Of a stretch of DNA of 39,158 nt, positions 9,463-18,350 are shown piece by piece. The position numbers and the translations under genes were made by a program. This stretch comes from Perkinsus olseni. Taxonomy: Eukaryota > Perkinsozoa > Perkinsida. Every line of letters begins with the position of its first letter. Positions within the stretch are counted from its first letter, which is position 1. Below the pieces are notes generated by a model. It saw only the letters and a program-made list of their open reading frames with translations. It did no database searches and was not told where the DNA came from. Where the stretch lies: positions 1 to 39,158 of the forward strand of contig JABANN010000325.1 of NCBI GenBank assembly GCA_013115125.1, in the 5' to 3' direction.

Positions 9463-10722
9463 ATGGCCCTTCCTCCCAAAACCCCTCATGCTGATGTCCC
9501 ACTCAAGCCCTCGGGCCTAGGGTGGTTCAGAGGTGCTTGTACTCTCACGATGACCGCGATTGGGGTCGGAATTTTGTCGCTGCCGGAGACGGCGACTCGC
9601 TCGGGCTGGCTTGGCAGCATCATCGGCCTCACGTTCGCCGCATGCATCGTCTTCCACAATAACCATCTCCTATGGCGAACTCTTTGTCTTGCCGCAGAAG
9701 ACCAGGGGGAAGTGGTCAGTTGCTATGAGCAAGCTGGCAGGGCCGCTTTTGGCATCGGTGGCTCGATCTACTTTGGGATTGTGCTCCATCTCACCCTCGG
9801 TGCAGTGTGCTCGGTGATGCTCCTCCTATTGGCATCTACATGTGAAGCGATGGCTCGCGCTCTCGACAAGCGTGTCTGGATCGCGCTCTGGACGATCGTA
9901 GGCATACTGTTATCATGGATAAAAGAAGTGAAAAATGTCGGTGCCTTCGCGGCTGTTGGTGTCCTGTCTGCCTCAGCTATGGTAATTGTCATAATCGCCG
10001 CCTCGGCCAACAAGCTGGTCACAGATGGTGTCGGTGAAGACCTCATTGTCGGACCTCGCAATGCTGTCGATTTCCTATCGATTTTTGCCACCTACTTCTT
10101 CGCCTATGGTATAAGCGCAACGACTCCCACGGTATGCTACAACATGACCAAACCTATGGATTTTCCCAAGTCGTTGGCTGTCGCGATGATCTTTTGCACT
10201 GGCGTGTACCTAACCGCTATGGAGCTCGGCTACGCAGCTTATGGCCAGTCTCTATCCAAAGCGGACACGATCGCAGACGCAATATCTCCACCAGGTCAGC
10301 CCCTCAACGGCTTTGGATGGCTCATCAACCTCGTGATACTTATGGTTGTGTTATCACATTTCCTCGTCTTGTTTACGCCGACAGCGAAGCAGCTAGACGT
10401 TCTGTGCGCTAGCGTTGGTGAAAAGAGGCAGTGGTCAATCATGAAAAACAAGGTGGCCTGTCTGGTCGGTCGGACGTGTCTTGTTATTCTTGAAGGCTGC
10501 ATCGCCATAGTCGTCCCTAAGGTCGATAGTCTTGTGGGTCTTATTGGTGCTTTTTGTGTGACTCAATTGTCCGTATTCTTTCCCATCGCATGCTACATCA
10601 AGATGAAGAGGCATCGCCATTTGCCTCTCAGAAAATGGGAATTATTTCTTTTTGCGGTGCTCGTGGCAATCGGATTTGTTGTGATGGTGTTGGGAGTGTA
10701 CGGCGCCGCTGTCCAATTCTGA
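9463..10722 (+). CDS. AAAP-family amino-acid transporter, copy 1
   Basis: This intronless gene encodes 419 residues with about eleven hydrophobic segments. The N-terminal block GWFRGACTLTMTAIGVGILS-LP is the hallmark first helix of the Aa_trans (AAAP; SLC36/SLC38/AVT-like) family. GVYLTAMELGYAAYG and the NGFGWLINLVIL helix also fit. Such carriers move amino acids across plasma or vacuolar membranes, usually with H+ or Na+. Substrate and membrane cannot be told from sequence. The protein aligns without gaps to the copy at 14902-16161, roughly three-quarters identical by eye, so the pair is a tandem duplication now split by two unrelated genes. The start is supported because both copies have ten residues before DVPLKPSGLG. 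Confidence 0.88.
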   Translation: MALPPKTPHADVPLKPSGLGWFRGACTLTMTAIGVGILSLPETATRSGWLGSIIGLTFAACIVFHNNHLLWRTLCLAAEDQGEVVSCYEQAGRAAFGIGGSIYFGIVLHLTLGAVCSVMLLLLASTCEAMARALDKRVWIALWTIVGILLSWIKEVKNVGAFAAVGVLSASAMVIVIIAASANKLVTDGVGEDLIVGPRNAVDFLSIFATYFFAYGISATTPTVCYNMTKPMDFPKSLAVAMIFCTGVYLTAMELGYAAYGQSLSKADTIADAISPPGQPLNGFGWLINLVILMVVLSHFLVLFTPTAKQLDVLCASVGEKRQWSIMKNKVACLVGRTCLVILEGCIAIVVPKVDSLVGLIGAFCVTQLSVFFPIACYIKMKRHRHLPLRKWELFLFAVLVAIGFVVMVLGVYGAAVQF

Positions 10723-12449
10723 GAGTCTGTCTTGAAGCACAGTCTGTGTGGAGGGCTGAAGAGCTCGGGCATCGTCACTCTCTTAGAGAGGTTCAAGGGT
10801 ATTGCGAGAATCTTCACGCCGTTGAGGTTAGCCGCACGAAAATAGTTCAACTTGATGGGTACGTTCTCTCCTGGTACATTTCATTAGCTTCAGCATGACT
10901 CTTTTCTTGAACGAACGGCGAAGCTCTGTAGGACGCTCAGATATCAAGCCCGACTATTATCGTATAGCTTTGTTTTTGGAGTGTTTTCAACCAGACGATT
11001 GATGGCATCATTATGATTTTCGTTCTCCTATTATTGGTTTATCAAAAGCGTCGATCATGAGTCCTTCTCTCAGTCTGTCTCCGTCTAGATCTTTTCGTCA
11101 GTTGCTGTGTTTCGTTGGAGCCCGTTGGCATCCATGCTCAGCTTCGTAATAAAGTCCCCATTCCTGACACCACCAGCATCGGCAGCTTCTGTTTCTCCGG
11201 GGACTTGGTTCAAAACTTTCCTTGAACACGCCTCGAAAGAAATTATTCGGCATTAAACGGTCGCCTGCACGCATCTCGAGGTTAGATTTCACCGAGAGAC
11301 TGGTTCACGATAAGCTTACTTCAAACGTTGATCGACTTTAAGCGACACTCTGAAGCCTAACTCACCGCCCCGATACATTTGTGTCGCCATTATCTCGCTT
11401 TCCGTCCCTTAACTTGACGAACTCAGGGTCAAACTAGTCAGAGAACATCTATATTCACTATCTGATTTTCCATTTGGCCAAAAAGTGAGGCCAGCCCTGG
11501 GAATAACTATGAATACCGACACCCGCGTGTCCAGGATCGAATACCAGGAGCCCTCACCCTCAAGAAGCTAGCGGACGGAGAGAGCTTCTCAAGAGTCCCT
11601 TGGAATACATACTGTAAGCACAATACTCCAAAGATTCGGACGCAATCGGAGTTGTTAACCTTGGGCTAGTCTGCATTGGTGCGTACGGAAAAGCCCAATG
11701 CACCTTTTCTCCCATGCTAACCCATTCCCAGCCCGATTAAGGCTCATCGACATCCTCCCTTCATTGCGACTGTGTGATCCCTTCACTGTTATAACATTGC
11801 ACTGTGAAACTCTGATCGATCTGGGCGAGCGAGACTGACTTCGCGTCGCGTCATCGCGGAGATTTTTTCGCGCGCCACAAAATATTTCTACTTCTCTCCC
11901 TGGGAAAAAGGGATTCGCTCAACCTTGTCGCCGAACTAGTTGCACAACACAAACGGTGGGTGAGCTGGAAGCTAGTAGTCGTAGCGATGAGAGAACGAAA
12001 ATCGTGTCAAGGTGGAAAAAACTTCAAACTATCTGCAAACCCCAAAAAGTCTTCCAACTCCGGAGTAAACCCAAGCTTAGTGCACGCAAGTACATAGCTT
12101 GGGTGTATACGGGACTTCCTTCTTCCACAGCTCCTTGCTCCTTCGGTCGCCTCGGTATTGTTGCAATGCTTCGCTCCGCTCGAGCTACGTACTTGCGTCC
12201 GCAAAGCTGTGGTATACTCCGGAATTTTTACGTTCCGCAGATTACGCGGGCCGTTCGGAGTCTGTGCCTGCTTGAGATGATGCTCGTTGACCCGTTACCT
12301 CCTCGCCCACAGTTTGTCTAAAGAGCCGCTTTGCTACAAGTACGAAGCGTGTTCTCTCATACGAACGGGCGAATGATATTCCTTCCGGGAGGGTAGTCAG
12401 CCGTGAAAGGTGTTCCGTTTGGCAGTGCTCCTGAGCTCATTCCTCAGCC
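10723..12449. other. long non-coding stretch
   Basis: No protein frame here looks real. It includes the 3' UTR of transporter 1, AT-richer DNA around 10960-11060, and the nested inverted repeats at 12059-12223 described separately. Confidence 0.45.
12059..12223. repeat. nested and crossing inverted repeats
   Basis: Several arm pairs lie in 165 bp: TCCGGAGTA (12059-12067) with TACTCCGGA (12215-12223); ACCCAAGCT (12069-12077) with AGCTTGGGT (12096-12104); ACGCAAGTAC (12084-12093) with GTACTTGCGT (12189-12198); CCACAGCT (12126-12133) with AGCTGTGG (12205-12212). The last two pairs cross, as in a pseudoknot. It may be a decayed foldback element or a structured RNA; function is unknown. Confidence 0.6.
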
Positions 12450-13273
12450 ATGAAACGGTCCTATTCGTCACCGGATCCGGAGTGGAAGACTGGATGGCGC
12501 GCAGATGCCCTCACTCTCACTGCGGGTCCTCGATTTACAGTTGGGCGCGGAGCGAAGCACAGCTCCAATAAGGTAAACCTAGGAGTCTCTAGCTTAAGGA
12601 ACCTACTTCCACTGACGTGTTATAATACGTCATTGATGTACCCTGAGCAGCCGCCTTGAGAAAATGTATTTGCGTTTCCCAGGTGAAGTCTAACTACCAC
12701 CTGCAGAACACGAAGTACACAACCGGTGGAGGCTACCGGGACACTTGGGTAGTGTCTGTTGCCGACGCCTCGAGAAGCAGGGGCCTGTTGAGATGGTGCA
12801 TGATGCCGGTCAGGTGCAAGTCCTCACTCGACAGAACAAGCAGCCCGGCCCAGGCCGATATAGGACCCCGCAAGAATTCAACCTGGGGATGGACGCGCGC
12901 AGAAGAGTAAGGCCTTCAGACACTTCCGTCAACAGTCAGTGCCGATGCGGTGGTGATGCTCAGATCGGTGACAGCAAGGACATGACCCAAACATCTCGGA
13001 ACATTCTCAGTTTAGCTCCTGACTTTCGCTTTGGCACACAAAAGCAAGAGACGGTATAACTATGAGATGCGATGCTCCTGCCCCAATGGTAACCTCTTCC
13101 AAGGTACTGCGAAAGTTGAAGCTAGGGGCATTGAAGGCGAGTTACTTGAATATCCCGTAAAGGCGGACGTAGTCGAGCGCACCGAATACCCCTTCTTTCA
13201 GTACTGGCAAGTCCACCGATATGAAAGTCACACCTGGTCCTGGGCAATACACTCAGTAACCTTCGGTTCCTAA
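12450..13273 (+). CDS. hypothetical protein with PGPG motif, four predicted exons
   Basis: Exon 1 (12450-12572, 41 codons, MKRSYSSPDPEWKTGW...) ends at GTAAAC. Exon 2 (12683-12748) ends before a possible 32-nt intron (12749-12780). Exon 3 (12781-12906) carries QPGPGRYRTPQEFNLG and ends at GTAAGG. Exon 4 (13016-13273) ends in SVTFGS. All junctions keep frame, giving about 190 residues. PGPGxY-type motifs occur in SHIPPO/ODF3 flagellar-microtubule proteins, but only one copy is seen, so that link is weak. If the third intron is not used, the frame instead ends at 13059 after APDFRFGTQKQETV, which also resembles a SHIPPO tail. No other domain is recognised. Confidence 0.45.
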
Positions 13274-13485
13274 TCTTTGTGAAGTCACAGCGCTCTGTCA
13301 GGTATACGTCTTTCGGTGCCGCTTCGGGAGGCAGTCGTCGGCACTACTTCTAGTGCTCAGTTGTGTCTCTTATGCAGTTGTTCATGCAACATTCGGTGTG
13401 CTTGCTCTCGCGGTATGACGGCTTCTTGAGTTGATGATGGGTTCCCTCGTTCCAGAGTGAACATCGTCGTTTCAGTTGTGAACTG

Positions 13486-14688
13486 ATGGGTCATGCCGAC
13501 TTGCCGCGTCTCTTCCAAGACTGGCAGCGACGGCACCCGGAGGACTATGGGGCTCTCTCCCTTCAGAAATCAACGGCTTGCTCCGGACTAGGCGTCTTCG
13601 CAACCACCGACGTTGCTGAAGGAGATCTCCTCTACGAAGACCACCACCCTTTGGTATCCATGCAGTTTGCCTACTCTCGTTATAGCGGCGCCATATGTTG
13701 CCAGCATTGCCTTTGCAGTATCGGAAAACTTAGCGAGGCGTTCAACCATGTGCTGGACCTGAAGAACATGTCGCTTGAAGAGAACTTCTCTACTCTAGCC
13801 GCGGACATCATCTGGCTCGACTCCTTGATGCAGTGCCCGGCATGTATACCATGTAGTTGTGGTGAAGTACAGTACTGCTCTCAAGACTGCCGACGCTTGG
13901 CGGAACCAGGACACGCCCGGCTTTGCGCGAACGCCGAGATACGGCATGGCCTGCAGGACTTGGCATTGAAGTACAACGAGTTTTTCATGCTTGCCGTTCA
14001 GGCAGCCTCCATAATGGTATCTCGCGTCCAAGAGTCGCACTGGACCGTCGAACGAGCGCTGTCGGAGTTTCTCAGCTTCTCGTCGGGCCCCGTTCTCGAT
14101 AAGACTGATGGTGGCGTGCAAGAATCTTACGATCTTATAATAGATCTCTTCCCGGATGATGAGCTAGCGGAGTTCCGTGAGCGTTTCACACTAGATGAGT
14201 ACATCCGCTTACTCGGAGTATTCGAGGTCAACAACATGCTCATCAACTACGACCATCCTTCCGTGGACTTACTTCAGGCAACGCTGCGGTGTCCTCGAGG
14301 TATGGCTCTCTCGCAGAACGTCGAATGGGTTCGGCTGGTTGAGCTTATACGGCGGTTGGTGCCGTACGATGACGAGTGCGCGGCAAGTCTCTCACCTTTC
14401 CCGGAAGTGCTTGGCTCCGGGCTTTATCGCGGAGTGGCGCTGACCAACCACTCGTGCTCGCCTAATGCAGAGGCTTCGTTTGGCACCTCGCGCAGCCTGC
14501 AAGTGATGTCACTGAAGGCCCTACGCGCAGGAGATGAGGTTCTTCAGAGTTACATCGATGAAAACCTGCCTCTGGTCGAACGTCAAACCAAGCTTCGTGA
14601 GGCCTACGGCTTTACTTGTCGGTGTTGGAAATGTCGGGAAAATGCATTGGCCGAGCTTCATCAGCGGCACGGAAGTTTCAGCCAATGA
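13486..14688 (+). CDS. SMYD5-like SET/MYND-domain protein
   Basis: This 400-residue intronless gene has a split SET domain. The N-terminal SET motif is GLGVFAT (34-40). A cysteine-rich insert follows, with CCQHC at 71-75, CPACIPCSCGEVQYCSQDC at 117-135 and a later Cys147, where the MYND zinc finger sits. The catalytic SET core is NHSCSPNAE (321-329), then GDEVLQSYID (349-358), and the post-SET CRCWKC (378-383) closes the active site. Spacing and the absence of a TPR tail match SMYD5 better than SMYD1-4. Known SMYD5 enzymes methylate lysines, including on histone H4 and ribosomal protein uL3 (RPL3). The target here is unknown. It lies between the two transporter copies on the same strand. Confidence 0.85.
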   Translation: MGHADLPRLFQDWQRRHPEDYGALSLQKSTACSGLGVFATTDVAEGDLLYEDHHPLVSMQFAYSRYSGAICCQHCLCSIGKLSEAFNHVLDLKNMSLEENFSTLAADIIWLDSLMQCPACIPCSCGEVQYCSQDCRRLAEPGHARLCANAEIRHGLQDLALKYNEFFMLAVQAASIMVSRVQESHWTVERALSEFLSFSSGPVLDKTDGGVQESYDLIIDLFPDDELAEFRERFTLDEYIRLLGVFEVNNMLINYDHPSVDLLQATLRCPRGMALSQNVEWVRLVELIRRLVPYDDECAASLSPFPEVLGSGLYRGVALTNHSCSPNAEASFGTSRSLQVMSLKALRAGDEVLQSYIDENLPLVERQTKLREAYGFTCRCWKCRENALAELHQRHGSFSQ

Positions 14689-14866
14689 CGAGCGGGGAAT
14701 ATAATTGCATTAGAATAGCTACGGTGCTCTGTTGGCTCCGAGGCGGGTGAGGGTGAATCATTCGGATGTTCTTCACTTGAGAAATGCCGAAATTTTGCGT
14801 TGGGATACTGGAGAGAGTCGCCCCCGCCACTTTGGACTCTCCACCCCTGTACTGAGTGCATTGCGG

Positions 14867-14884
14867 GTATGCGTGGCTTCAGGC
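14867..14884 (+). promoter_or_regulatory. conserved 5' leader block, copy 2
   Basis: This matches 9431-9448 except for one base and lies in the same place relative to the transporter start. It shows that the duplication included the 5' leader, or that this block is under selection, perhaps as a splice or trans-splice acceptor. Confidence 0.45.
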
Positions 14885-14901
14885 ACTTACTGTCTTGCCC
14901 T

Positions 14902-16161
14902 ATGAGTGTTCACTCGTCAACTCCTCGTGATGATGTCCCGCTGAAGCCCTCAGGCCTGGGATGGTTCAGAGGTGCTTGCACCCTCACGATGACCGCGGTT
15001 GGGCTCGGAATCCTGTCGCTTCCTGGCACAGCCACGCGCTCGGGTTGGCTGGGCAGCATCATCGGCCTCACTATTGCCTCGAGCATCATCCTCTACAACA
15101 ACCACCTCCTCTGTCGCACCCTTCGCCTGGCCGCCAAGAATGAACAGGAAGTTGCCAAATGCTACGAGGAAGCTGGCCAAGCCGCCTTCGGCGACTGGGC
15201 TTCGATCTATTTCGGGGCCACACTGCATGTAACTCTAATAGCAGTATGCTCCGTGATGCTCCTCCTGCTGGCAACTACGTGCGAGGCAATGGCTCTCGTT
15301 CTCGATAGGCGTGCCTGGGCAGCAATCTGGACGGTCGTAGGCATAGTGCTGTCGTGGATAAAGGAGGTCAAGAACGTCGGTGTCGTCGCGGCTTTCGGTG
15401 TCCTCTCTGTTTCAGCTATGGTTATTGTAATATTCGTTGCTTCAGCAAACAAGCTGATCGCAGATGGTGTCGCTGAGGACCTCAGAGTCATGCCTCGCGG
15501 TGCCATCGATTTCTTCTCGGTCTTCGCCACCTACTTCTTCGGCTATGGTATGAGTTCAACGACTCCCACGGTGTGCTACAATATGACCAGACCCACGGAT
15601 TTTCCGAAAGCGTTGATTGCCGCGATGGTCTTCTGCACTGGTTTATACATGGCTGTCATGGAGCTCGGATATGTAGCCTACGGTGAAACTCTCGCTAAGG
15701 CCGACACAATCGCGGGCGCAATATCCCCTCCGGGTGAGCCTCTCAATGCCTTCGGCTGGATTATTAATGTTGTAATACTTGTAGTTGTTTCATCTCATTT
15801 TCTCGTCTTGTTTACACCGACGGCGAAGAAGGTCGACGAAATTTGCTTCAGTGTCGGCGAAAGGAGACAGTGGTCTTCCTCCAAATTGAGGTTCGTGTCT
15901 TTGGCTGGTCGGACATGTCTCGCCATTCTTGAAGGCTGCATCGCCATAGTCGTCCCCAAGGTCAATATTCTCGTCAGCCTCATTGGCGCTTTCTGCGTGC
16001 CCCACCTGTCCATATTTTTCCCAATCGCGTGTTACATTAAGATGAAAAGGCACCATCAGTTGCCCGTCCCGAAATGGGAGCTGCTTCTCTTTGCAGTGCT
16101 CGTTGTGATCGGGTTCGTTGTGATGGTTCTGGGAATATATGGCGCCGTGAAGCAGTTCTAA
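14902..16161 (+). CDS. AAAP-family amino-acid transporter, copy 2
   Basis: This is the paralogue of the gene at 9463: 419 residues, intronless, with the same eleven-helix Aa_trans pattern (GWFRGACTLTMTAVGLG at the start, LGIYGAVKQF at the end). The frame is open upstream to 14800, but the methionine at 14902 is chosen because it gives the same ten-residue lead before DVPLKPSGLG as copy 1. Loop positions differ more than helices, for example KNEQEVAKCYEEAGQAAFG against EDQGEVVSCYEQAGRAAFG, so substrate preference could differ. Several differences are synonymous, which suggests selection on both copies. Confidence 0.88.
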   Translation: MSVHSSTPRDDVPLKPSGLGWFRGACTLTMTAVGLGILSLPGTATRSGWLGSIIGLTIASSIILYNNHLLCRTLRLAAKNEQEVAKCYEEAGQAAFGDWASIYFGATLHVTLIAVCSVMLLLLATTCEAMALVLDRRAWAAIWTVVGIVLSWIKEVKNVGVVAAFGVLSVSAMVIVIFVASANKLIADGVAEDLRVMPRGAIDFFSVFATYFFGYGMSSTTPTVCYNMTRPTDFPKALIAAMVFCTGLYMAVMELGYVAYGETLAKADTIAGAISPPGEPLNAFGWIINVVILVVVSSHFLVLFTPTAKKVDEICFSVGERRQWSSSKLRFVSLAGRTCLAILEGCIAIVVPKVNILVSLIGAFCVPHLSIFFPIACYIKMKRHHQLPVPKWELLLFAVLVVIGFVVMVLGIYGAVKQF

Positions 16162-16685
16162 GATAATTCTGGGAAGCAGTGTCGGAGGAAGTGGCCACAG
16201 TCATCTTGTTAAAATACTGGCGACTTACAGCTCGATGGGCTTCGAACCCTCGTTTCGCATACCTTCCTCGAAGGTTCATTCTTGTGGATGGTAATCTTGA
16301 CTGTGAAGGTCGGCACAGTCTCCGATGGAAGGTCGGCATTTTCCGTGCTTTTTTGCACGTCTTGTTTAAGCCGTCAGATCTCTCGACTTGCTTCCTGAGT
16401 TTGTTTCGTTATTAGTATCGTGTAGAGGATCCACAGCACTTCCATCGAAGAGATGCTTTACGGGTCACAAATCTTCGCTAAGGTGAAGTAGTAGCGGTTC
16501 GTTACACAGGCACAGTCCGGGCTTTCGCCCACTGTTTGCTGTTTCCCCCCTGCCCGCTGTTTCGAAAGTCACATCGGATCAATGACCCCCAGTCGCACGA
16601 AGATCTCAGAGAATAAGTGCTTGAAGGGTTTATGTCCTTTTGTAGTCCAATGACGGCAAGCGAGAGCAACACAAGAAGGGATATC
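16162..16685. other. convergent 3'-3' gap; no gene seen
   Basis: The plus-strand block (transporter 2) and the minus-strand block (TMEM216-like gene) end here. No long frame, repeat or RNA is seen. It probably holds both 3' UTRs and polyadenylation sites, which are not recognisable by eye. Confidence 0.5.
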
Positions 16686-18152
16686 TCAGTCAGAGTCGAA
16701 TGCTACGATCGCAATCATGGTTCCAAGCATGAGAGCTGCTGATAGTACGATAGCCACTGGCCCCCGCTTACCGTACCTGCGAGAACTCATGCATGGCATG
16801 TTCGACTGGACTCAGGCGACTGAACACAATGAAGGGAGGTAGAGGCGACGAGCACAACATACTCATCGTAGTGCACCACGGAGAAGATGAATCCGGAGAT
16901 GATTCCCAAAAGGAGCTCCGCCGCTGCCAGGGCCAGAGCGATAGATCCGATAACAACGTCAACATCGAACCTGAAAGGTTGGAACACTGCCTGATTCCTG
17001 TCCGAGCGAAATCATGGCGGTGGCTGTCGGACTCGTGTGTGTGGGCCACTGCACGAAGAGTCGTTGGTACTGATCCTCACACGTGGTGCTGATGTCTGAT
17101 GAAGTAACCGGCCATCAACGAGGTCAGAACACCACAGAGGTTCGCCGCGCTCGTTGTCGGAGGCGATTCCAGTAGGTTGGCCACGGAACCTACCATTCGG
17201 CGCCTTCGAGCAGATGGTCTCTCACAAAGAAACCGAGCCACTGCCGCTTGAACTGAAGAGTAGATCTCATGTCCACAGCAACCATCGAATACCCGAAGGA
17301 GCACTAGAGGCGTTCCGAATGCGTTCGACGCAGCCTACTGCTGACAGCCGGACGATTACAGACAGCGCAAAGGTGGACGGAGAAACAATGGGTGGTCGCA
17401 TGGGCACCGCACCTAGATGCAGTCTTAAGTACTGGATGGAGGGGTACAGGACTAGTGCCAGAGCCAGGTCTAAGAATAATGTGGCCTCGTTATCGTAACT
17501 GCCAAAAAAGGGAGCAGGAGTTTCCGTCTAGAGGGCTTCTAGTTCTATCATCGGTAACGCGACGCGCACGAACCAGTTGTATACACTCGGACGCTGGACT
17601 TACCCTCGGTCGAGCCTTTTGTAAATGAGGACAATTCCCGTGATTGCAGAATAAAGCAAAGTATAGATACTGTCAAGCCACAGGACTATGGCCAAGGACA
17701 GCCAAGACTGTGGGGCATTCCTCGGACCGCCCAGTAGCTGAGGGACGACAACAACGGTTCGGAACACTCGTTAGAGGCTTCAAGGTTTCAACTGTGTTCA
17801 CCGCGAGAAGTAGAGGTTTTTCGAGGTTCTACATCGTTCGGGGGCATGCGTTTGACAGCACCAGTCGAGGCAGATGCTCCAGGATTGTTCTCCGATCGCG
17901 AGTCTGCTGCCGTGGTCATCAACACGCTGGAACAACTACTGAAACTCGATTCCATACTCGAGCCAATCATGGTCTATCGTGTACGAGTTGGCGTGCGCTT
18001 CTGAAGCCTCTTCCTGCTGTCTCTAATAGACTATGTGCTGCACCATCAGAGTTTCCAGCGTGATTCACCAAAGAAGTGGATGCCTCCGCGGTCTTTCCAC
18101 CACGGCGCTCGACCTTGAGCGTCGTGGGTATCAGGTAGACTACATCGAACAT
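16686..18152 (-). CDS. TMEM216/TMEM17-like four-helix ciliary membrane protein
   Basis: Spliced by eye, the protein starts MFDVVYLIPTTLKVE (18152), runs through a Ser/Asn-rich stretch, then has four membrane segments: WLSLAIVLWLDSIYTLLYSA (near 17680), LFLDLALALVLYPSIQYLRL (near 17460), GVLTSLMAGYFIRHQHHV (near 17110) and VIGSIALALAAAELLLGIIS (near 16930). The tail VAIVLSAALMLGTMIAIVAF ends at the stop 16686. The LDxxLxL...YLRLHLG pattern, a short third helix and the long fourth helix with AAELLLGI match the Transmemb_17 family (TMEM216, TMEM17, TMEM80), parts of the ciliary transition zone. One predicted intron is 31 nt (17927-17957); others are near 50-90 nt. The segment between helices two and three is uncertain. 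The extra C-terminal hydrophobic segment is unusual for the family. Confidence 0.6.
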
Positions 18153-18350
18153 CGAGAGGCGGTACAGAGAGAACCGAATAGCCTCTCCCTGTGTTGAAGA
18201 CAAATCCCTGACGACCGCAGTCAGCAACCATCGACCGATTGCGGTTGCCGGCCTGTGTTCACAAGCTGCCCATAAAAATACGAAAACGCCACACTGAAGA
18301 GGATCGTGAGAAACAATGAATTGGGGTTAGAAACACTACTGGTATGAACG

